NCBI RefSeq assembly: GCF_033097525.1
Contig: NZ_CP109907.1
Coordinates: forward strand, 2,976,001-3,040,000
DNA length: 64,000 nucleotides
Direction: 5' to 3'
From: Sphingobacterium sp. UGAL515B_05
GTDB lineage: Bacteria; Bacteroidota; Bacteroidia; Sphingobacteriales; Sphingobacteriaceae
Below the pieces are notes generated by a model. It saw nothing but the letters and a program-made list of their open reading frames with translations. It ran no database searches and was not told where the DNA came from. Both the position numbers and the translations under genes were made by a program. Below, piece by piece: positions 27,644 to 37,759 of this stretch; the stretch's first letter is position 1; every line of letters starts with the position of its first letter.

Positions 27644-30157
27644 ATGGAAACCAGAAGAGAATTCCTACGAAAGACCCTACTATTTTCAGGAGCAGCAGGT
27701 ATTGCCAGCTTCATGCCCGCATCGATCCAGAAAGCCTTTGCCATAGACCCTGACCCAGGAAGTAGTTTTTTAGATGCCGAACACATCGTCATCCTGATGC
27801 AGGAGAACCGATCCTTTGATCATACGCTAGGTAGTCTTTCGGGAGTCCGGGGTTTCAATGATCCGCGTTCGATACGTTTACCCAACGGTTTACCCGTATG
27901 GTATCAAACGGACAAAGAGGGAAAAACGTATGCTCCTTTTCGATTAAATCTGAAGGAAAGTAAAGTGACCTGGATGGGTTCGCTTCCACATAGTCGTGCA
28001 AGCCAGGTGGATGCCTTTAACCAAGGTCGTTACGATCATTGGCTGTTATCGAAGCAATCAGGGAATAAACAATATGCGGCTATGCCCTTAACATTGGGGT
28101 ATTTTACACGCGAAGATTTGCCCTTTCATTATGCCTTAGCAGATGCTTTTACCGTATGTGATCAGAATTTTTGCTCGGGCATGACCAGCACTACGCCTAA
28201 CCGTTCCTTTTTCTGGTCGGGTAAGATTACAGAGATGAAAGATGGTCTGCAAAAAGCGAATATTCGGAATGATGACTTTGGCTATGGTAAAATGACCTGG
28301 GAAACTTTTCCGGAATTGCTTGAAAAGAATGGCATTAACTGGCGTTTTTATCAAAATGAGACAAGCTGTGGCGGCGGGTTTTCCGGACAGGAAAGGGCAT
28401 GGCTATCCAATTTTGGGTGTAATCTACTGGAGTTTTTTCAGGCTTATCAAGTTAAATTTAAGGATAACTATATCAGAAGCCTGGAAACACAGGTTCGGGA
28501 TTTGCCCATGCAGATATCCAAGTTGGAAGAGAAGTCTCCTTCTTCCGAAGAACAAGCCGAAAAGATACGCGCTGATATTCGCAAAAAAAGTGAGGCACTG
28601 GAGCGAGCGGAGACCGAACTAAAGGAATACAATCCAAACAATTATAAAAAGCTAAGTGATTTTACGAAATCATTAAATGAGCGAGCGTTTACGGTAAACA
28701 AGGGGGACAATAATTACAGATCGCTTGATACCTTACGTTTTAAGGCACAGGGGAAAAAAAGCACGCTGGAAGTCCCTAAAGGAGATATTCTTTATCAATT
28801 TCGGAAAGACGTTGATACTGGTAAATTGCCTGCCGTATCCTGGTTGGCCGGTCCGCAGAATTTCTCGGACCACCCGAGTGCGCCCTGGTATGGAGCCTGG
28901 TATGTATCTGAAGTTTTAGATATCTTAACGAAGAACCCCGAGGTTTGGAAAAAAACAATTTTTATCATTACCTATGATGAAAACGATGGTTATTATGATC
29001 ATGTTAAACCTTTCCTTGTCCCTGATTTAAAGAAGAAAGATACAGGGGCATGTTCTCCTGGGATCGATACGGAGGTGGAGATGGTTCGTTTAGAAAATGA
29101 GCTAAAACAGGGGATTCCTAAAAAGCAGGCACGCGAAGGCGCTGTGGGTTTAGGTTTTCGTGTTCCCATGTATATTGCGTCGCCTTGGTCACGAGGTGGT
29201 AAGGTCTGCTCTCAGTTATTTGACCATACGTCTACTTTGCAATTTTTGGAATCTTTCTTTAACAAAAAGCTGAACAAGAATATACATTTGGAAAACATCA
29301 GTGCATGGCGTAGAACAATCTGTGGTGATTTGACAACCGCTTTTACACCTTTTACTCAGCAAAAGGAACAACTCCCTTTTCTTGATCGGAATCAATATAT
29401 CGAAACGATATACAATGCGCAGTTCAAAGATGATCCGCGAGGCTTCGTTGAGGTCAAAGATCCTGATCTTGCGACTAAAAGCGGATGGATTCCGGGATTT
29501 GACCGTATACAGGAACGGGGCATTCGTAAATCCCTGCCATTGCCTTATGCGCATGATGCGGTGGGCTATGTGAAAGATGGACAGTTTTATCTAACAATGA
29601 CTGTAGACGACAAGTTTTTCGGAAAAAGGACAGCCGGTACAGCCTTCAATGTGTATAGTCCGTTGGAATATCGTGATGAACAGGGGCAAAGTGAAACCTA
29701 TCGTAATTGGAATTTTGCGGTGAAGGCCGGTGATCGTTTGGCATATCAGTGGGACCTGGCAAGATTTGTAGGAGATCGCTATGCTTTTGAATTGCATGGA
29801 CCAAATGGTTTTTATCGAAAATTTTCTGGACAAAAAGGAGCTGCAGCACTAGAGGCTACCGTTTCTCCGGAACTGAAAGCGCTAACTCAGGCAGCGACAG
29901 GGAAATTGCAGTTGAGACTCAGGAACAAGAGTGACCAGCGGGTAACGGTAGTTGTCGAGAGCCTTAGCTATGGAAAATATGCCACAACGAAAGAAATAGC
30001 TCCCGCCGAAGATGTTCCATTGATCCTGGATGTTGAAAGTCAAGGAAATTGGTATGATATTGCTGTACGAATCAAGGGAGACAGCAGCTTCGTCATTCAG
30101 CTCGCAGGGCGCTTGGAAACAGGTGTTGCGTGTACAACTGATCCATTATTAGCATAA
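27644..30157 (+). CDS. Phosphocholine-specific phospholipase C
   Basis: An 837-residue exported phosphoesterase of the PlcC/PlcN type. A twin-arginine signal (METRREFLRK, then FSGAAGIASFMPASIQKAFA) directs Tat export. The catalytic core has HIVILMQENRSFDHTLGSL (metal site and catalytic Thr/Asn region), SSTTPNRS-like motif as MTSTTPNRSFFWSG, and YDENDGYYDHV. Two C-terminal beta domains (from about residue 620) with AYDAVGYVKDG-like and LRNKSDQRVTVVV are DUF756 repeats of this family. It hydrolyses phosphatidylcholine and sphingomyelin. No phosphate-box or neighbouring pho gene is seen. Stands alone, divergent from the two-component pair. Confidence 0.93.
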   Translation: METRREFLRKTLLFSGAAGIASFMPASIQKAFAIDPDPGSSFLDAEHIVILMQENRSFDHTLGSLSGVRGFNDPRSIRLPNGLPVWYQTDKEGKTYAPFRLNLKESKVTWMGSLPHSRASQVDAFNQGRYDHWLLSKQSGNKQYAAMPLTLGYFTREDLPFHYALADAFTVCDQNFCSGMTSTTPNRSFFWSGKITEMKDGLQKANIRNDDFGYGKMTWETFPELLEKNGINWRFYQNETSCGGGFSGQERAWLSNFGCNLLEFFQAYQVKFKDNYIRSLETQVRDLPMQISKLEEKSPSSEEQAEKIRADIRKKSEALERAETELKEYNPNNYKKLSDFTKSLNERAFTVNKGDNNYRSLDTLRFKAQGKKSTLEVPKGDILYQFRKDVDTGKLPAVSWLAGPQNFSDHPSAPWYGAWYVSEVLDILTKNPEVWKKTIFIITYDENDGYYDHVKPFLVPDLKKKDTGACSPGIDTEVEMVRLENELKQGIPKKQAREGAVGLGFRVPMYIASPWSRGGKVCSQLFDHTSTLQFLESFFNKKLNKNIHLENISAWRRTICGDLTTAFTPFTQQKEQLPFLDRNQYIETIYNAQFKDDPRGFVEVKDPDLATKSGWIPGFDRIQERGIRKSLPLPYAHDAVGYVKDGQFYLTMTVDDKFFGKRTAGTAFNVYSPLEYRDEQGQSETYRNWNFAVKAGDRLAYQWDLARFVGDRYAFELHGPNGFYRKFSGQKGAAALEATVSPELKALTQAATGKLQLRLRNKSDQRVTVVVESLSYGKYATTKEIAPAEDVPLILDVESQGNWYDIAVRIKGDSSFVIQLAGRLETGVACTTDPLLA

Positions 30158-30169
30158 TCTGTACTGTTT

Positions 30170-30213
30170 CAGCAGGGATGGCGGTCAATTCTTATTGAAT
30201 GGGTTCCCTGCTG
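30170..30213. terminator. Nested hairpin between phospholipase C and bioD
   Basis: Outer arms CAGCAGGGA/TCCCTGCTG enclose a second stem TCAAT/ATTGA. It lies between two convergent genes. A T run is lacking, so termination is a fair guess rather than sure. Confidence 0.5.
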
Positions 30214-30250
30214 TTGCTATATATCGTCAATAGTATCCGCTTGACCTTAT

Positions 30251-30883
30251 TTACACGCGAACAAATAAGGTCTCCGGATAGTTTGTTTCTATATAACGAC
30301 GAAGATACAACTCCGTGTCCGTACTTATAGTGTGGTCTTTATGAACGGGGAATGTATTGTAAACCAAGGTATGTAGATTGATCTTGCGCTTGGTGATCGC
30401 TTCCAGACTAAGTAAGGTATGATTGATACTCCCTAATTTTCCAGAGGTGACAAAAATAAGCGGATACTGCATTTCTTGGATGTAATCGATAATCAGATAA
30501 TCTTCTCTTAATGGAACCATCAACCCACCTGCACCTTCAATAAGAACAGCGTCGTAGCGTTGGCTTAATGTTAAGCTAGCCTGTCTGATCTTTTTAAAGT
30601 CAATTTCACGATTATCTAGACGTGCTGCTAGATGAGGGGAGGCGGGGTAGGTGAAAATCTCCGGCATCGTAATTTTCTGGTGATCTTCTGCTGTTAATGG
30701 GATTTCCATGAGTTGGCGATGGAGGACGATGTCTTCGGAAATAGTTGTATTTCCAGTTTGTACAAGCTTTTGGGTAATGGTGCGTATACCGCTTGTATTC
30801 CATTGTTTCGCGAGGAGGCCAGTTGCATAACTTTTTCCGATCCCGGTATCTATGCCGGAAACAAAATAGATATTTTCATTCAT
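30251..30883 (-). CDS. bioD: Dethiobiotin synthetase
   Basis: A 210-residue P-loop enzyme that closes the ureido ring of dethiobiotin from DAPA, CO2 and ATP. The P-loop is GIDTGIGKSYA (residues 10-20, canonical GTDTGVGKT with Ser in place of Thr), and VLIEGAGGLMVPL is the conserved metal/carbamate motif. It is the last gene of the biotin operon, 54 bases after bioC. Slightly shorter than E. coli BioD (225) but complete. Confidence 0.93.
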   Translation of the reverse strand: MNENIYFVSGIDTGIGKSYATGLLAKQWNTSGIRTITQKLVQTGNTTISEDIVLHRQLMEIPLTAEDHQKITMPEIFTYPASPHLAARLDNREIDFKKIRQASLTLSQRYDAVLIEGAGGLMVPLREDYLIIDYIQEMQYPLIFVTSGKLGSINHTLLSLEAITKRKINLHTLVYNTFPVHKDHTISTDTELYLRRYIETNYPETLFVRV

Positions 30884-30937
30884 TGCTGTATTTCTTTTGT
30901 AGGTTGTTCGATTGTTTGTAATTCGAGTGCTCAGCTG

Positions 30938-31696
30938 TTATTTTTTTGCAATAATATAGATGGGATGGTAGGTTAGGGACACGCCCTCTTCTGTCCCATA
31001 GTCAGATGTATACTTAGCACAGAAAGCCCGAAGTGTGCCTTTTGTCCACCGGTGATTTTTTATTCCCGTTACCCCCGTTTGCTTCAGGTGAACAAGAACT
31101 TGTAGTGGGCTTTCAAAGTGTAGTTTTAAATGTTCTTCTTGTGCAACGAGGATCTTATAATTCAACGCTAAAAGTTCTGTGATAAGTTCCGATTTAGATC
31201 GATATGTTAGTCCAACATGTGCCGTTGCATTGATCTCGTGCATATTGTCATGTCCAAAAGTGCTGAAGGCAAGGATACCGGAATCCAGAAGGGATCCATA
31301 GCATCTTTCAAAGAAAGCGCGAGGATTGTTGAACCACTGAATCGTAGAACAGGACGCGATTAGATTGATGTCTTTGGGAAAAGCATAAGTTTCTGCATCA
31401 GCACAGATGAACGTGTGCGATGCTGTCAAAATATCCATTACTTCGGGCATCATTTCTGGACAGATATCATTTAAAACCATTTTTTTAGGTTTGATATGCT
31501 GTAGGATTAACCGCGAAAAAAGCCCTGTTCCGCAGCCAATTTCCAATACTTTTTGGGGTCTTAGCTGTATGTTCTCCTTCATCAACCTGATCATTTTTTT
31601 TGCTATTTCGTATTGGGCGATCGCTGCCGACTGATAGTTAGATGCCGCTTTAGCGAAACGGGACCTAATCCTTTGTTTGTCCATCATGATGATCAT
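30938..31696 (-). CDS. bioC: Malonyl-ACP O-methyltransferase
   Basis: A 252-residue SAM-dependent methyltransferase. The N-terminal RIRSRFAKAASNYQSAA is the BioC-typical helix; motif I is VLEIGCGTGLFS; ASCSTIQWFNNPRAFF is the conserved BioC region. It methylates malonyl-ACP so that the fatty acid pathway can build the pimeloyl chain. Its ATG overlaps the bioG stop (ATGA), giving MIIMMDK; a start at the Met before DKQ is also possible. Part of bioB-A-F-G-C-D. Confidence 0.92.
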   Translation of the reverse strand: MIIMMDKQRIRSRFAKAASNYQSAAIAQYEIAKKMIRLMKENIQLRPQKVLEIGCGTGLFSRLILQHIKPKKMVLNDICPEMMPEVMDILTASHTFICADAETYAFPKDINLIASCSTIQWFNNPRAFFERCYGSLLDSGILAFSTFGHDNMHEINATAHVGLTYRSKSELITELLALNYKILVAQEEHLKLHFESPLQVLVHLKQTGVTGIKNHRWTKGTLRAFCAKYTSDYGTEEGVSLTYHPIYIIAKK

Positions 31697-32391
31697 CTTA
31701 AAAGGTGCTTAAATAATTGTTCGGGATAATGAGTAGCATCGATTATCGTATATGCAGTACCGGGCCAGGCGCGTTTTTGATTCTCTAAGTTGAAGATTCG
31801 ATCTTCTTTGCCTATATATATCTGATGCCATTGGAATGCCGCTGCTGATTTTGCACCAGCTGTTTTTTCAATCGCGATGAGCTCTGAACGGAGGTCTTCG
31901 ATGTCGCGTTGGGGGGCTCTTTCAAGAAAGTAGTTAAAAAGGGCCTTGGAACCACACATGCGTAATCTGAATTTTTCCAACGTTTTATTGCTCAGTGTAT
32001 CCAATGTTCCTTTAAATAACTGGCTAGGAATTCCTTTTTCGTCATCTATTGGAAATGGTGTTCCATTGATTGCAGTGCATGTGCTGATTGGGTAATTGTT
32101 GTTTTGAAGTTCGGGCAGTACCATTGATGCCGCCCATACCCCCATAGACCAGGCGAAAACCTCAATTTCCTGGTAGCCTGCCAGTAGACTTTTGTCCAAC
32201 AGTAAATCCGTATAACTATGGGCAACAATAAGATCTTTGCCGACTGGGGAATAGTGCAAAAAAGGATGTTCATCCATGCCCCAGCCTGCAAAGAATAACA
32301 GTAGTTTTTCGTTGGATTTTACCTGAAGATGCTGCTCCGGCAAATTATCGACCGGAGTGACTCTTTTAGGAGCGATTCTTTTAAGTATCAT
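31693..32391 (-). CDS. bioG: Pimeloyl-ACP methyl ester esterase, BioG type
   Basis: A 232-residue alpha/beta hydrolase of the DUF452/BioG family. The motif FFAGWGMDEHPF (about 34-45) is the oxyanion side and AWSMGVWAA (about 89-97) carries the nucleophile Ser in W-S-M-G; the His lies near the C-terminus (DATHYPEQL). BioG removes the methyl group after chain extension, the job done by BioH in E. coli. It overlaps bioF and bioC by 4 bases each. Its use in place of BioH is common in Bacteroidota. Confidence 0.88.
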   Translation of the reverse strand: MILKRIAPKRVTPVDNLPEQHLQVKSNEKLLLFFAGWGMDEHPFLHYSPVGKDLIVAHSYTDLLLDKSLLAGYQEIEVFAWSMGVWAASMVLPELQNNNYPISTCTAINGTPFPIDDEKGIPSQLFKGTLDTLSNKTLEKFRLRMCGSKALFNYFLERAPQRDIEDLRSELIAIEKTAGAKSAAAFQWHQIYIGKEDRIFNLENQKRAWPGTAYTIIDATHYPEQLFKHLLR

Positions 32392-33548
32392 AAGCTTGCT
32401 GCGAGTTGTTTGATCATGGACGATGTCATTGTTGCTGTCAATGAAATTCGGATTCTTGATGTTCCTTCTGGTACTGTGGGCGGGCGTATGGGAAGCACGT
32501 AAAATCCCTTTCGTTGCAGGTCTTCTGCTTTCAGTACCGTTTCCTTGTTATTACCGATAATGACCGGTAAAATATGACTCTCTGAGGGACAATTAAAGTC
32601 TTTGGCAATTATGTGCTGTTTGAGCAATAGGCTATTTTTGTGCAGCTGTTGGCGCCGGTCTGTAAACTCACTCAAGCGTTCCAAAATAAATATACTCCAT
32701 AATAGATTGATCGGTGGTAAGGCGGTTGTAAAAAGTAAAGTACGTGCCTTATTGATCAAATAATTTCGGATGGGTTCCCTGCATAGGAGGTAGCCACCGA
32801 CCGATGCCAAAGCTTTTCCGAAGGTGCCTGTCAGGAAATCAATATCGGCAATACATTGCTGTTCTTCTGCGCAGCCAAGTCCCTGTATTCCGCGTACCCC
32901 TACGGCGTGAGCTTCATCGACATAAAGTAAGGTATTGGGGAAACGTTGTTTTAGACTGACCAGATAGTTGAGGTCCGTGCAATCACCATCCATGCTAAAA
33001 ATACTTTCTGTGACGATGATGATGCATGTGAAGCGATGGGCATATTTTGTCAATAAATGCGTTAAGTGCGTATAATCGGAATGCCGGTACCTGTAGCAGG
33101 TCGCATTGGATAGTCGGATGCCGTCAATTAGGCTTGCGTGGACACCCTTATCGGCGAGAATTAATGTCTGCGTATCACAAACTGCAGGAAGTATGCCTAC
33201 ATTCATGTGGTAGCCGCTGTTAAACACCAAAGCACTTTCCGTACCGAACATTTGGCACAGCTTTGTTTCCAATTGCGTATAGCGTGCATGGTTTCCTGTG
33301 AGTAGACGCGAAGAGGAAGCGCTGAATACAGCATTATCCTTTGTCACCGAGTTTAGGAATTCTTGACGAAGTATCTGATCTGTCGCAAGTCCAAGATAAT
33401 CGTTCGATGAGAGGTTGTAATGCTCTTTAACATGCTCCTTTGCTGTGTTTTCCTGTTGTGTGATAAGGGGAAGTTTTCGTTTATTCCCTTGTTTTTCAAG
33501 GGCGAATAATTCATCTTCAATGCGCTGGATTAGACTGTTTTCAATCAT
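32388..33548 (-). CDS. bioF: 8-amino-7-oxononanoate synthase
   Basis: A 386-residue PLP enzyme that condenses pimeloyl-ACP and alanine. Marks: SSNDYLGLA near the start, [29 protein letters not shown] (by key residues G-T-E-x-A-L and F-x-S-G-Y), [15 protein letters not shown], and [14 protein letters not shown] with the Schiff-base Lys. Overlaps bioA and bioG by 4 bases each, so the four genes bioA-F-G-C are translationally chained. Length is normal. Confidence 0.94.
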   Translation of the reverse strand: MIENSLIQRIEDELFALEKQGNKRKLPLITQQENTAKEHVKEHYNLSSNDYLGLATDQILRQEFLNSVTKDNAVFSASSSRLLTGNHARYTQLETKLCQMFGTESALVFNSGYHMNVGILPAVCDTQTLILADKGVHASLIDGIRLSNATCYRYRHSDYTHLTHLLTKYAHRFTCIIIVTESIFSMDGDCTDLNYLVSLKQRFPNTLLYVDEAHAVGVRGIQGLGCAEEQQCIADIDFLTGTFGKALASVGGYLLCREPIRNYLINKARTLLFTTALPPINLLWSIFILERLSEFTDRRQQLHKNSLLLKQHIIAKDFNCPSESHILPVIIGNNKETVLKAEDLQRKGFYVLPIRPPTVPEGTSRIRISLTATMTSSMIKQLAASL

Positions 33549-34846
33549 TGGACTGTGCTGATTACGGCTAGCAATGCCTGTGTTAACTTGTGAAGCTCAC
33601 CTTCATTTATGATAAAAGGGGGCATGATATAAATCAGTTTTCCGAATGGCCTTACCCAAATTCCCTCTTCGATAAACCGCTGTTGTATGCTGGAGAGATC
33701 GACGGAGTTTTTCATCTCGATGACTGCAATTGCACCTAGAATTCTGAGCTCCTCGACTTGGGGCAGCGCTGTTGCAGCGCTAAGTTCCCTTCTCAATTGT
33801 TCTTCGATTAACGTTACTTTCGCTTTCCAGTCCGTTGCCAATAGTAGTTTGATGGAAGCGTGGGCTACTGCGCAAGCCAAGGGGTTTGCCATAAAAGTTG
33901 GCCCGTGCATAAACGTACCTGGTGTACCGTTGGAGATTGTATTCGCAACATGATCTGAGGTGATCACGGCGGATAGCGTCATATAGCCACCGGTCAAGGC
34001 TTTGCCGATACACATGGTATCGGGCACTATTCCGGCATGCTCCCAGGCAAAGAGCTTACCCGTACGCCCAAATCCGGTAGCAATCTCATCAAAGATTAAA
34101 AGAAGTTGATTTTCTTTGCAGAGCTGTGCTGCCTGACGCAAGTACTCCGGATGATAAAAACGCATGCCACCGGCTCCCTGGACGATAGGTTCAAGGATGA
34201 GAGCGGCCAATTCGTCCTTGTGTGAGCAGATCAGGTCTGCCAAGGGTTGGATGTCATTGGCATCCCATTCTTGCTCAAACCCTATTTTTGGGGCAGGGGC
34301 AAAATAGCGTTTGGGTAAAGCATTGTCAAAGATGCGGTGCATGCCAGTAATGGGATCACAGACCGACATCGCGTTCCAGGTATCACCATGGTACCCCGAA
34401 CGAATCGTGACAAAGTTTGTCTTGTTGGTCTTTTTTTGTGAGACCCAGTATTGAATAGCCATTTTAAGCGCAACTTCTACCGCAACAGAACCCGAATCGG
34501 CATAAAATATTTTGTTGAGTGAAGTAGGGGTGATGTCAAGCAGTATTTTACCGAGAGCAATTGCTGGTTCGTGCGTAAGTCCACCAAACATCATGTGTGA
34601 CATGCTACTGAGCTGTGCTGCGACCGCAGCGTTAAGGATGGGGTGATTGTAGCCATGGATGGCGCACCACCAGGAGGACATACCATCTATAAGCTGCTGT
34701 CCATTTTCCAACTCGATTATACAACCATCTGCCCGTTTAACTTTGTAGGCCGGTAAGGGATTTGTCATGGTGGTATACGGATGCCAAAGATGCTCTTTAT
34801 CAAAATTATCGATAAGGTCGTGTTGATTGATTTCTTCTCTTTCCAT
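33545..34846 (-). CDS. bioA: Adenosylmethionine-8-amino-7-oxononanoate aminotransferase
   Basis: A 433-residue class III PLP aminotransferase forming DAPA from KAPA with SAM as amino donor. HLWHPYTTM is the BioA start motif, [16 protein letters not shown] is the conserved substrate site, [20 protein letters not shown] and [16 protein letters not shown] follow, and CIGKALTGG carries the PLP Lys. ORF, length and order agree with BioA throughout. It lies 41 bases after bioB. Confidence 0.95.
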   Translation of the reverse strand: MEREEINQHDLIDNFDKEHLWHPYTTMTNPLPAYKVKRADGCIIELENGQQLIDGMSSWWCAIHGYNHPILNAAVAAQLSSMSHMMFGGLTHEPAIALGKILLDITPTSLNKIFYADSGSVAVEVALKMAIQYWVSQKKTNKTNFVTIRSGYHGDTWNAMSVCDPITGMHRIFDNALPKRYFAPAPKIGFEQEWDANDIQPLADLICSHKDELAALILEPIVQGAGGMRFYHPEYLRQAAQLCKENQLLLIFDEIATGFGRTGKLFAWEHAGIVPDTMCIGKALTGGYMTLSAVITSDHVANTISNGTPGTFMHGPTFMANPLACAVAHASIKLLLATDWKAKVTLIEEQLRRELSAATALPQVEELRILGAIAVIEMKNSVDLSSIQQRFIEEGIWVRPFGKLIYIMPPFIINEGELHKLTQALLAVISTVQ

Positions 34847-34887
34847 GATGGTCTGCCGAATTAGTTCTGTTATTTGTTTTGCTGCTG

Positions 34888-35967
34888 TTATTTGTCTTGC
34901 TGCTTGGCGATGTTGCGCTGGATTTTATGTTCGGGTCTTGACCATTTTGGTCTTTCACCAAGATCATGGTAATGTGCCATCTCAGTTGCGATGGTTTCGG
35001 GTTGATTTCTTTTCTCGAAAGGCTGTTGTGCTACCAAACCTAATGTTTTAAACATGTCCATATCTTGGTTGACGTCGGGATTGGGCGTGGTGAGGAGTTT
35101 GTCGCCTGAGAAAATCGAATTGGCTCCCGCGAAAAAACATAACGCTTGCCCCTCTGTACTCATGTTGGTACGTCCTGCAGAAAGGCGAACTTGTGTGGTG
35201 GGCAATAAAATTCGGGCTGTAGCCACCATGCGTACCATTTCCCATATCGAAACTGTTTCCATGACTTCCATTGGAGTACCGCTTACAGGAACGAGCGCAT
35301 TGATCGGTACCGATTCGGGTTGTGGAATGAGTGAAGCAAGTGTGATCAACATCGCGGCACGGTCGTCTATACTTTCTCCCATCCCAATAATACCACCACT
35401 ACATACCGTTATGTTTGTTTTACGGACATTTTCGATCGTTTGAAGGCGATCGTCATAGCTTCTGGTCGAGATAATTTCCTTATAGTAATCGGCAGAGGAA
35501 TCGAGGTTGTGGTTGTAGGCGTATAGTCCAGCTTCTGAAAGGCGTTGTGCTTGGTTTTCGGTCAGCATTCCTAGCGTGCAGCAGACTTCCATGTCAAGTC
35601 TATTCAGTGTTCGGACCATATCAAGTACATGGTCAAACTCAGGGCCATCTTTAACATTGCGCCAGGCGGCCCCCATACAGATCCTTGAGCTACCTCCAGC
35701 TTTGGCTGCCAGTGCCTGCTCTTTTACCTGCTCTACACTCATTAAGCCTTCCGATTTTACATGCGTATGGTAACGTGCGGCCTGGGGACAATAGGCGCAG
35801 TCTTCGGGGCACCCACCTGTTTTTATGGATATCAATGTGGATACTTGTACTTTGTTGGGGTCGTGATATTTCCGATGTATCGATGCCGCTTCATAAAGCA
35901 GATCCATTATTGGTTTGTTGTATAAAGCAACAACTTCTTCCTGCGTCCATTTTGGTTTTGTTTCCAT
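34888..35967 (-). CDS. bioB: Biotin synthase
   Basis: A 359-residue radical SAM enzyme that inserts sulfur into dethiobiotin. The 4Fe-4S motif [12 protein letters not shown] has Cys53, Cys57 and Cys60; the second-cluster ligands are in VCCTLG and [12 protein letters not shown], with RLSAGR downstream. The C-terminus extends about 15 residues with a basic tail ([12 protein letters not shown]). It is the first gene of the operon and reads away from the MocR gene across 143 bases. Confidence 0.97.
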   Translation of the reverse strand: METKPKWTQEEVVALYNKPIMDLLYEAASIHRKYHDPNKVQVSTLISIKTGGCPEDCAYCPQAARYHTHVKSEGLMSVEQVKEQALAAKAGGSSRICMGAAWRNVKDGPEFDHVLDMVRTLNRLDMEVCCTLGMLTENQAQRLSEAGLYAYNHNLDSSADYYKEIISTRSYDDRLQTIENVRKTNITVCSGGIIGMGESIDDRAAMLITLASLIPQPESVPINALVPVSGTPMEVMETVSIWEMVRMVATARILLPTTQVRLSAGRTNMSTEGQALCFFAGANSIFSGDKLLTTPNPDVNQDMDMFKTLGLVAQQPFEKRNQPETIATEMAHYHDLGERPKWSRPEHKIQRNIAKQQDK

Positions 35968-36059
35968 ATTAATGCTAAGTTTTTATGCTATAATCAAATC
36001 TATTTTACCTAATGACCATTCGGATTTAGCAATTCAATGCGATTATTTTTTCATGATGA

Positions 36060-36122
36060 TTGCAAAGATTATAGTTTAAATGATAACTTTGGTAGTCCGA
36101 AATAAACATAATGAGTAGTCCG
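36060..36122 (+). promoter_or_regulatory. Promoter of the MocR gene with direct repeats GTAGTCCG
   Basis: TTG (36060-36062), a 21-base spacer and TAACTTTG (36084-36091) fit the Bacteroidota -33/-7 consensus. Direct repeats GTAGTCCG at 36093-36099 (with the preceding G) and 36115-36122 are 22 bases apart and overlap the start codon region. MocR regulators usually bind direct repeats, so this may be an autoregulatory site. Seen by eye only. Confidence 0.5.
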
Positions 36123-37598
36123 GTTAGTATAGGTTTTCATTCCATTATTAAGATAGATCGCCGTAAGGAAGATGCCATCTATCTACAGATTGTATATCAA
36201 TTTATCCATGCCGTCAAGCGAAATCTATTGGAAGAAGGGGATCTGTTGCCCGGAAGCCGGAAGATTGCTGAAGAGCTGAGCGTGCACCGAAAAACTATTG
36301 TAGCCGCTTTAGCGGAATTGCAGGAACAGGGCTGGGTAAAAATTTTGCCTAATCGCGGGACTTTTGTGAAAAATCCCGAGCTTATCGGTACTTCCGGGTC
36401 GGCGATTGAAGCCTTTAGACAGCCCCCTGATTTTGCGCCTTATTTTTTTAGAAAGGAACTCATATTGGATATGCCTATTTCAGAGGTTCCCGAAAGGTAC
36501 TATTTTACGGACGGAACACCTGATTATAATGTCATTGGAGCGGAGGAACTGGTGCGTTTTTATTCATCCATGGTGAAACGGAAAAAGAAAAGTGATGATT
36601 TTCCGACGACGACAGAAGGGAATTTGTTTTTTAGGGATCAGTTAAGCTATTATCTGAATTTAACAAGAGGATTTCATCTTTCCCGGAATTTCTTGTTGCC
36701 GATTGCCAGCCGGGAACAGATTTTTTCAATTTTATCCCGATTATTGATCCGGCCAGACGATATTGTGCTGGTGGAAAATTTAAGTTATTTTTTACCTAAC
36801 ATGATCTTTAGTCAAGCTGGGGCCAAGCTAAAAACCATTCCGGTAGATGCGGAGGGGATGATTGTAGATAAGATCGGAGATCAATTTAAACCTGGGGAAA
36901 TCAGGTGTGTTTACCTCAATACCAGGTGTCAGTATCCGACGACGGTTAACCTTTCCGAGCGAAGGAAAATTCAACTGTTACAGTTGGCCGAGCAGTATAA
37001 CTTTATTATTATTGAGGATGATGTAGATTTTGAGTCTTCCTTTTTTAAGGAGAAAGGTGAATCACTTTTCCGGAAAAATGGCGGTAACCGCGTGATTTAT
37101 ACAGGCGCTTTCGGTAGTTTCTTTGATCCTGGTTTCCAAATGAATTTTTTGATCGCACCTCAGGATCTGCTGGAAGAGGGAAAAAAGTATTTGAACATCT
37201 TCGGAAAGCCGAATTTTATGATCGAGAAGACATTGGGTGAGATTATCCACCAGGGTGATATCTTTCGGTATCAGCGTAAATTTCAGAAAACAATTGCAGA
37301 ACGAAAAGAATTGTTTGCACAATTGCTGTTACGGCATTTTGAAGATAAAATCAGGTTTGAAGTCCCGGCTTCGGGACTGGCCTTTTGGATACAGTTTAAT
37401 ACGGTTGTTTCGCTGACGGCCTTGCAGGAGAAAGTTCGGTCGCAAGGACTGTTGTTGCCGAGTAATTGCCTTTATCAAAATAAAACGGTCACAGCATTGC
37501 GGTTGGGATTTGCCCATTTGGACGAACAAAGTATGGTGGCTACAATTTCTTTATTAAATGTAGCATATAATGAGTTGGTTCAAACCTCTACTAGCTGA
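36111..37598 (+). CDS. MocR-type regulator with degenerate PLP site, divergent from the biotin operon
   Basis: A 495-residue GntR-type fusion: winged helix (about 15-85; IYLQIVYQFIHAVKRNLLEEGDLLPGSRKIAEELSVHRKTI in core form) and an aminotransferase-I-like domain (about 130-490). In the normal MocR motif T-F-S-K the Lys binds PLP; here VIYTGAFGSFFDPGFQ has Ser instead, the nearby phosphate-binding Arg is Gln, and the usual E-D-D-Y-D is EDDVD. The PLP site is thus probably lost while ALRLGF near the end is kept. Position beside bioB suggests control of biotin synthesis; a KAPA/DAPA-like ligand is an inference. DNA-binding by direct repeats is usual in this family. Confidence 0.85.
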   Translation: MSSPVSIGFHSIIKIDRRKEDAIYLQIVYQFIHAVKRNLLEEGDLLPGSRKIAEELSVHRKTIVAALAELQEQGWVKILPNRGTFVKNPELIGTSGSAIEAFRQPPDFAPYFFRKELILDMPISEVPERYYFTDGTPDYNVIGAEELVRFYSSMVKRKKKSDDFPTTTEGNLFFRDQLSYYLNLTRGFHLSRNFLLPIASREQIFSILSRLLIRPDDIVLVENLSYFLPNMIFSQAGAKLKTIPVDAEGMIVDKIGDQFKPGEIRCVYLNTRCQYPTTVNLSERRKIQLLQLAEQYNFIIIEDDVDFESSFFKEKGESLFRKNGGNRVIYTGAFGSFFDPGFQMNFLIAPQDLLEEGKKYLNIFGKPNFMIEKTLGEIIHQGDIFRYQRKFQKTIAERKELFAQLLLRHFEDKIRFEVPASGLAFWIQFNTVVSLTALQEKVRSQGLLLPSNCLYQNKTVTALRLGFAHLDEQSMVATISLLNVAYNELVQTSTS

Positions 37599-37690
37599 CG
37601 GGAGAGCTCAGTGTTGTATCGTCGGTGTAGCATTAAGATGTGGGGAATAATAAGTTTTGGCCAAATTGGTGAACAACGGAGAAAAGAAAA

Positions 37691-37714
37691 AGCCCAGCAA
37701 AGAATGTCTGGGCT
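37691..37714 (-). terminator. Terminator of the 31-residue peptide gene
   Basis: AGCCCAG/CTGGGCT stem with a 10-base loop, extended by A/T pairs, followed on the minus strand by a T-rich tract. It also lies 90 bases after the MocR stop, so it may serve both strands. Confidence 0.75.
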
Positions 37715-37759
37715 TTGAGATTATATAAGGGGAATAATACTTGCTAAAAAAGTGAAGAC

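Noticed and set aside
34888..36110. Search for a BirA-type biotin operator (TTGTAAACC and inverted GGTTTACAA)
   Set aside because: No such inverted pair is found in the bioB upstream region.
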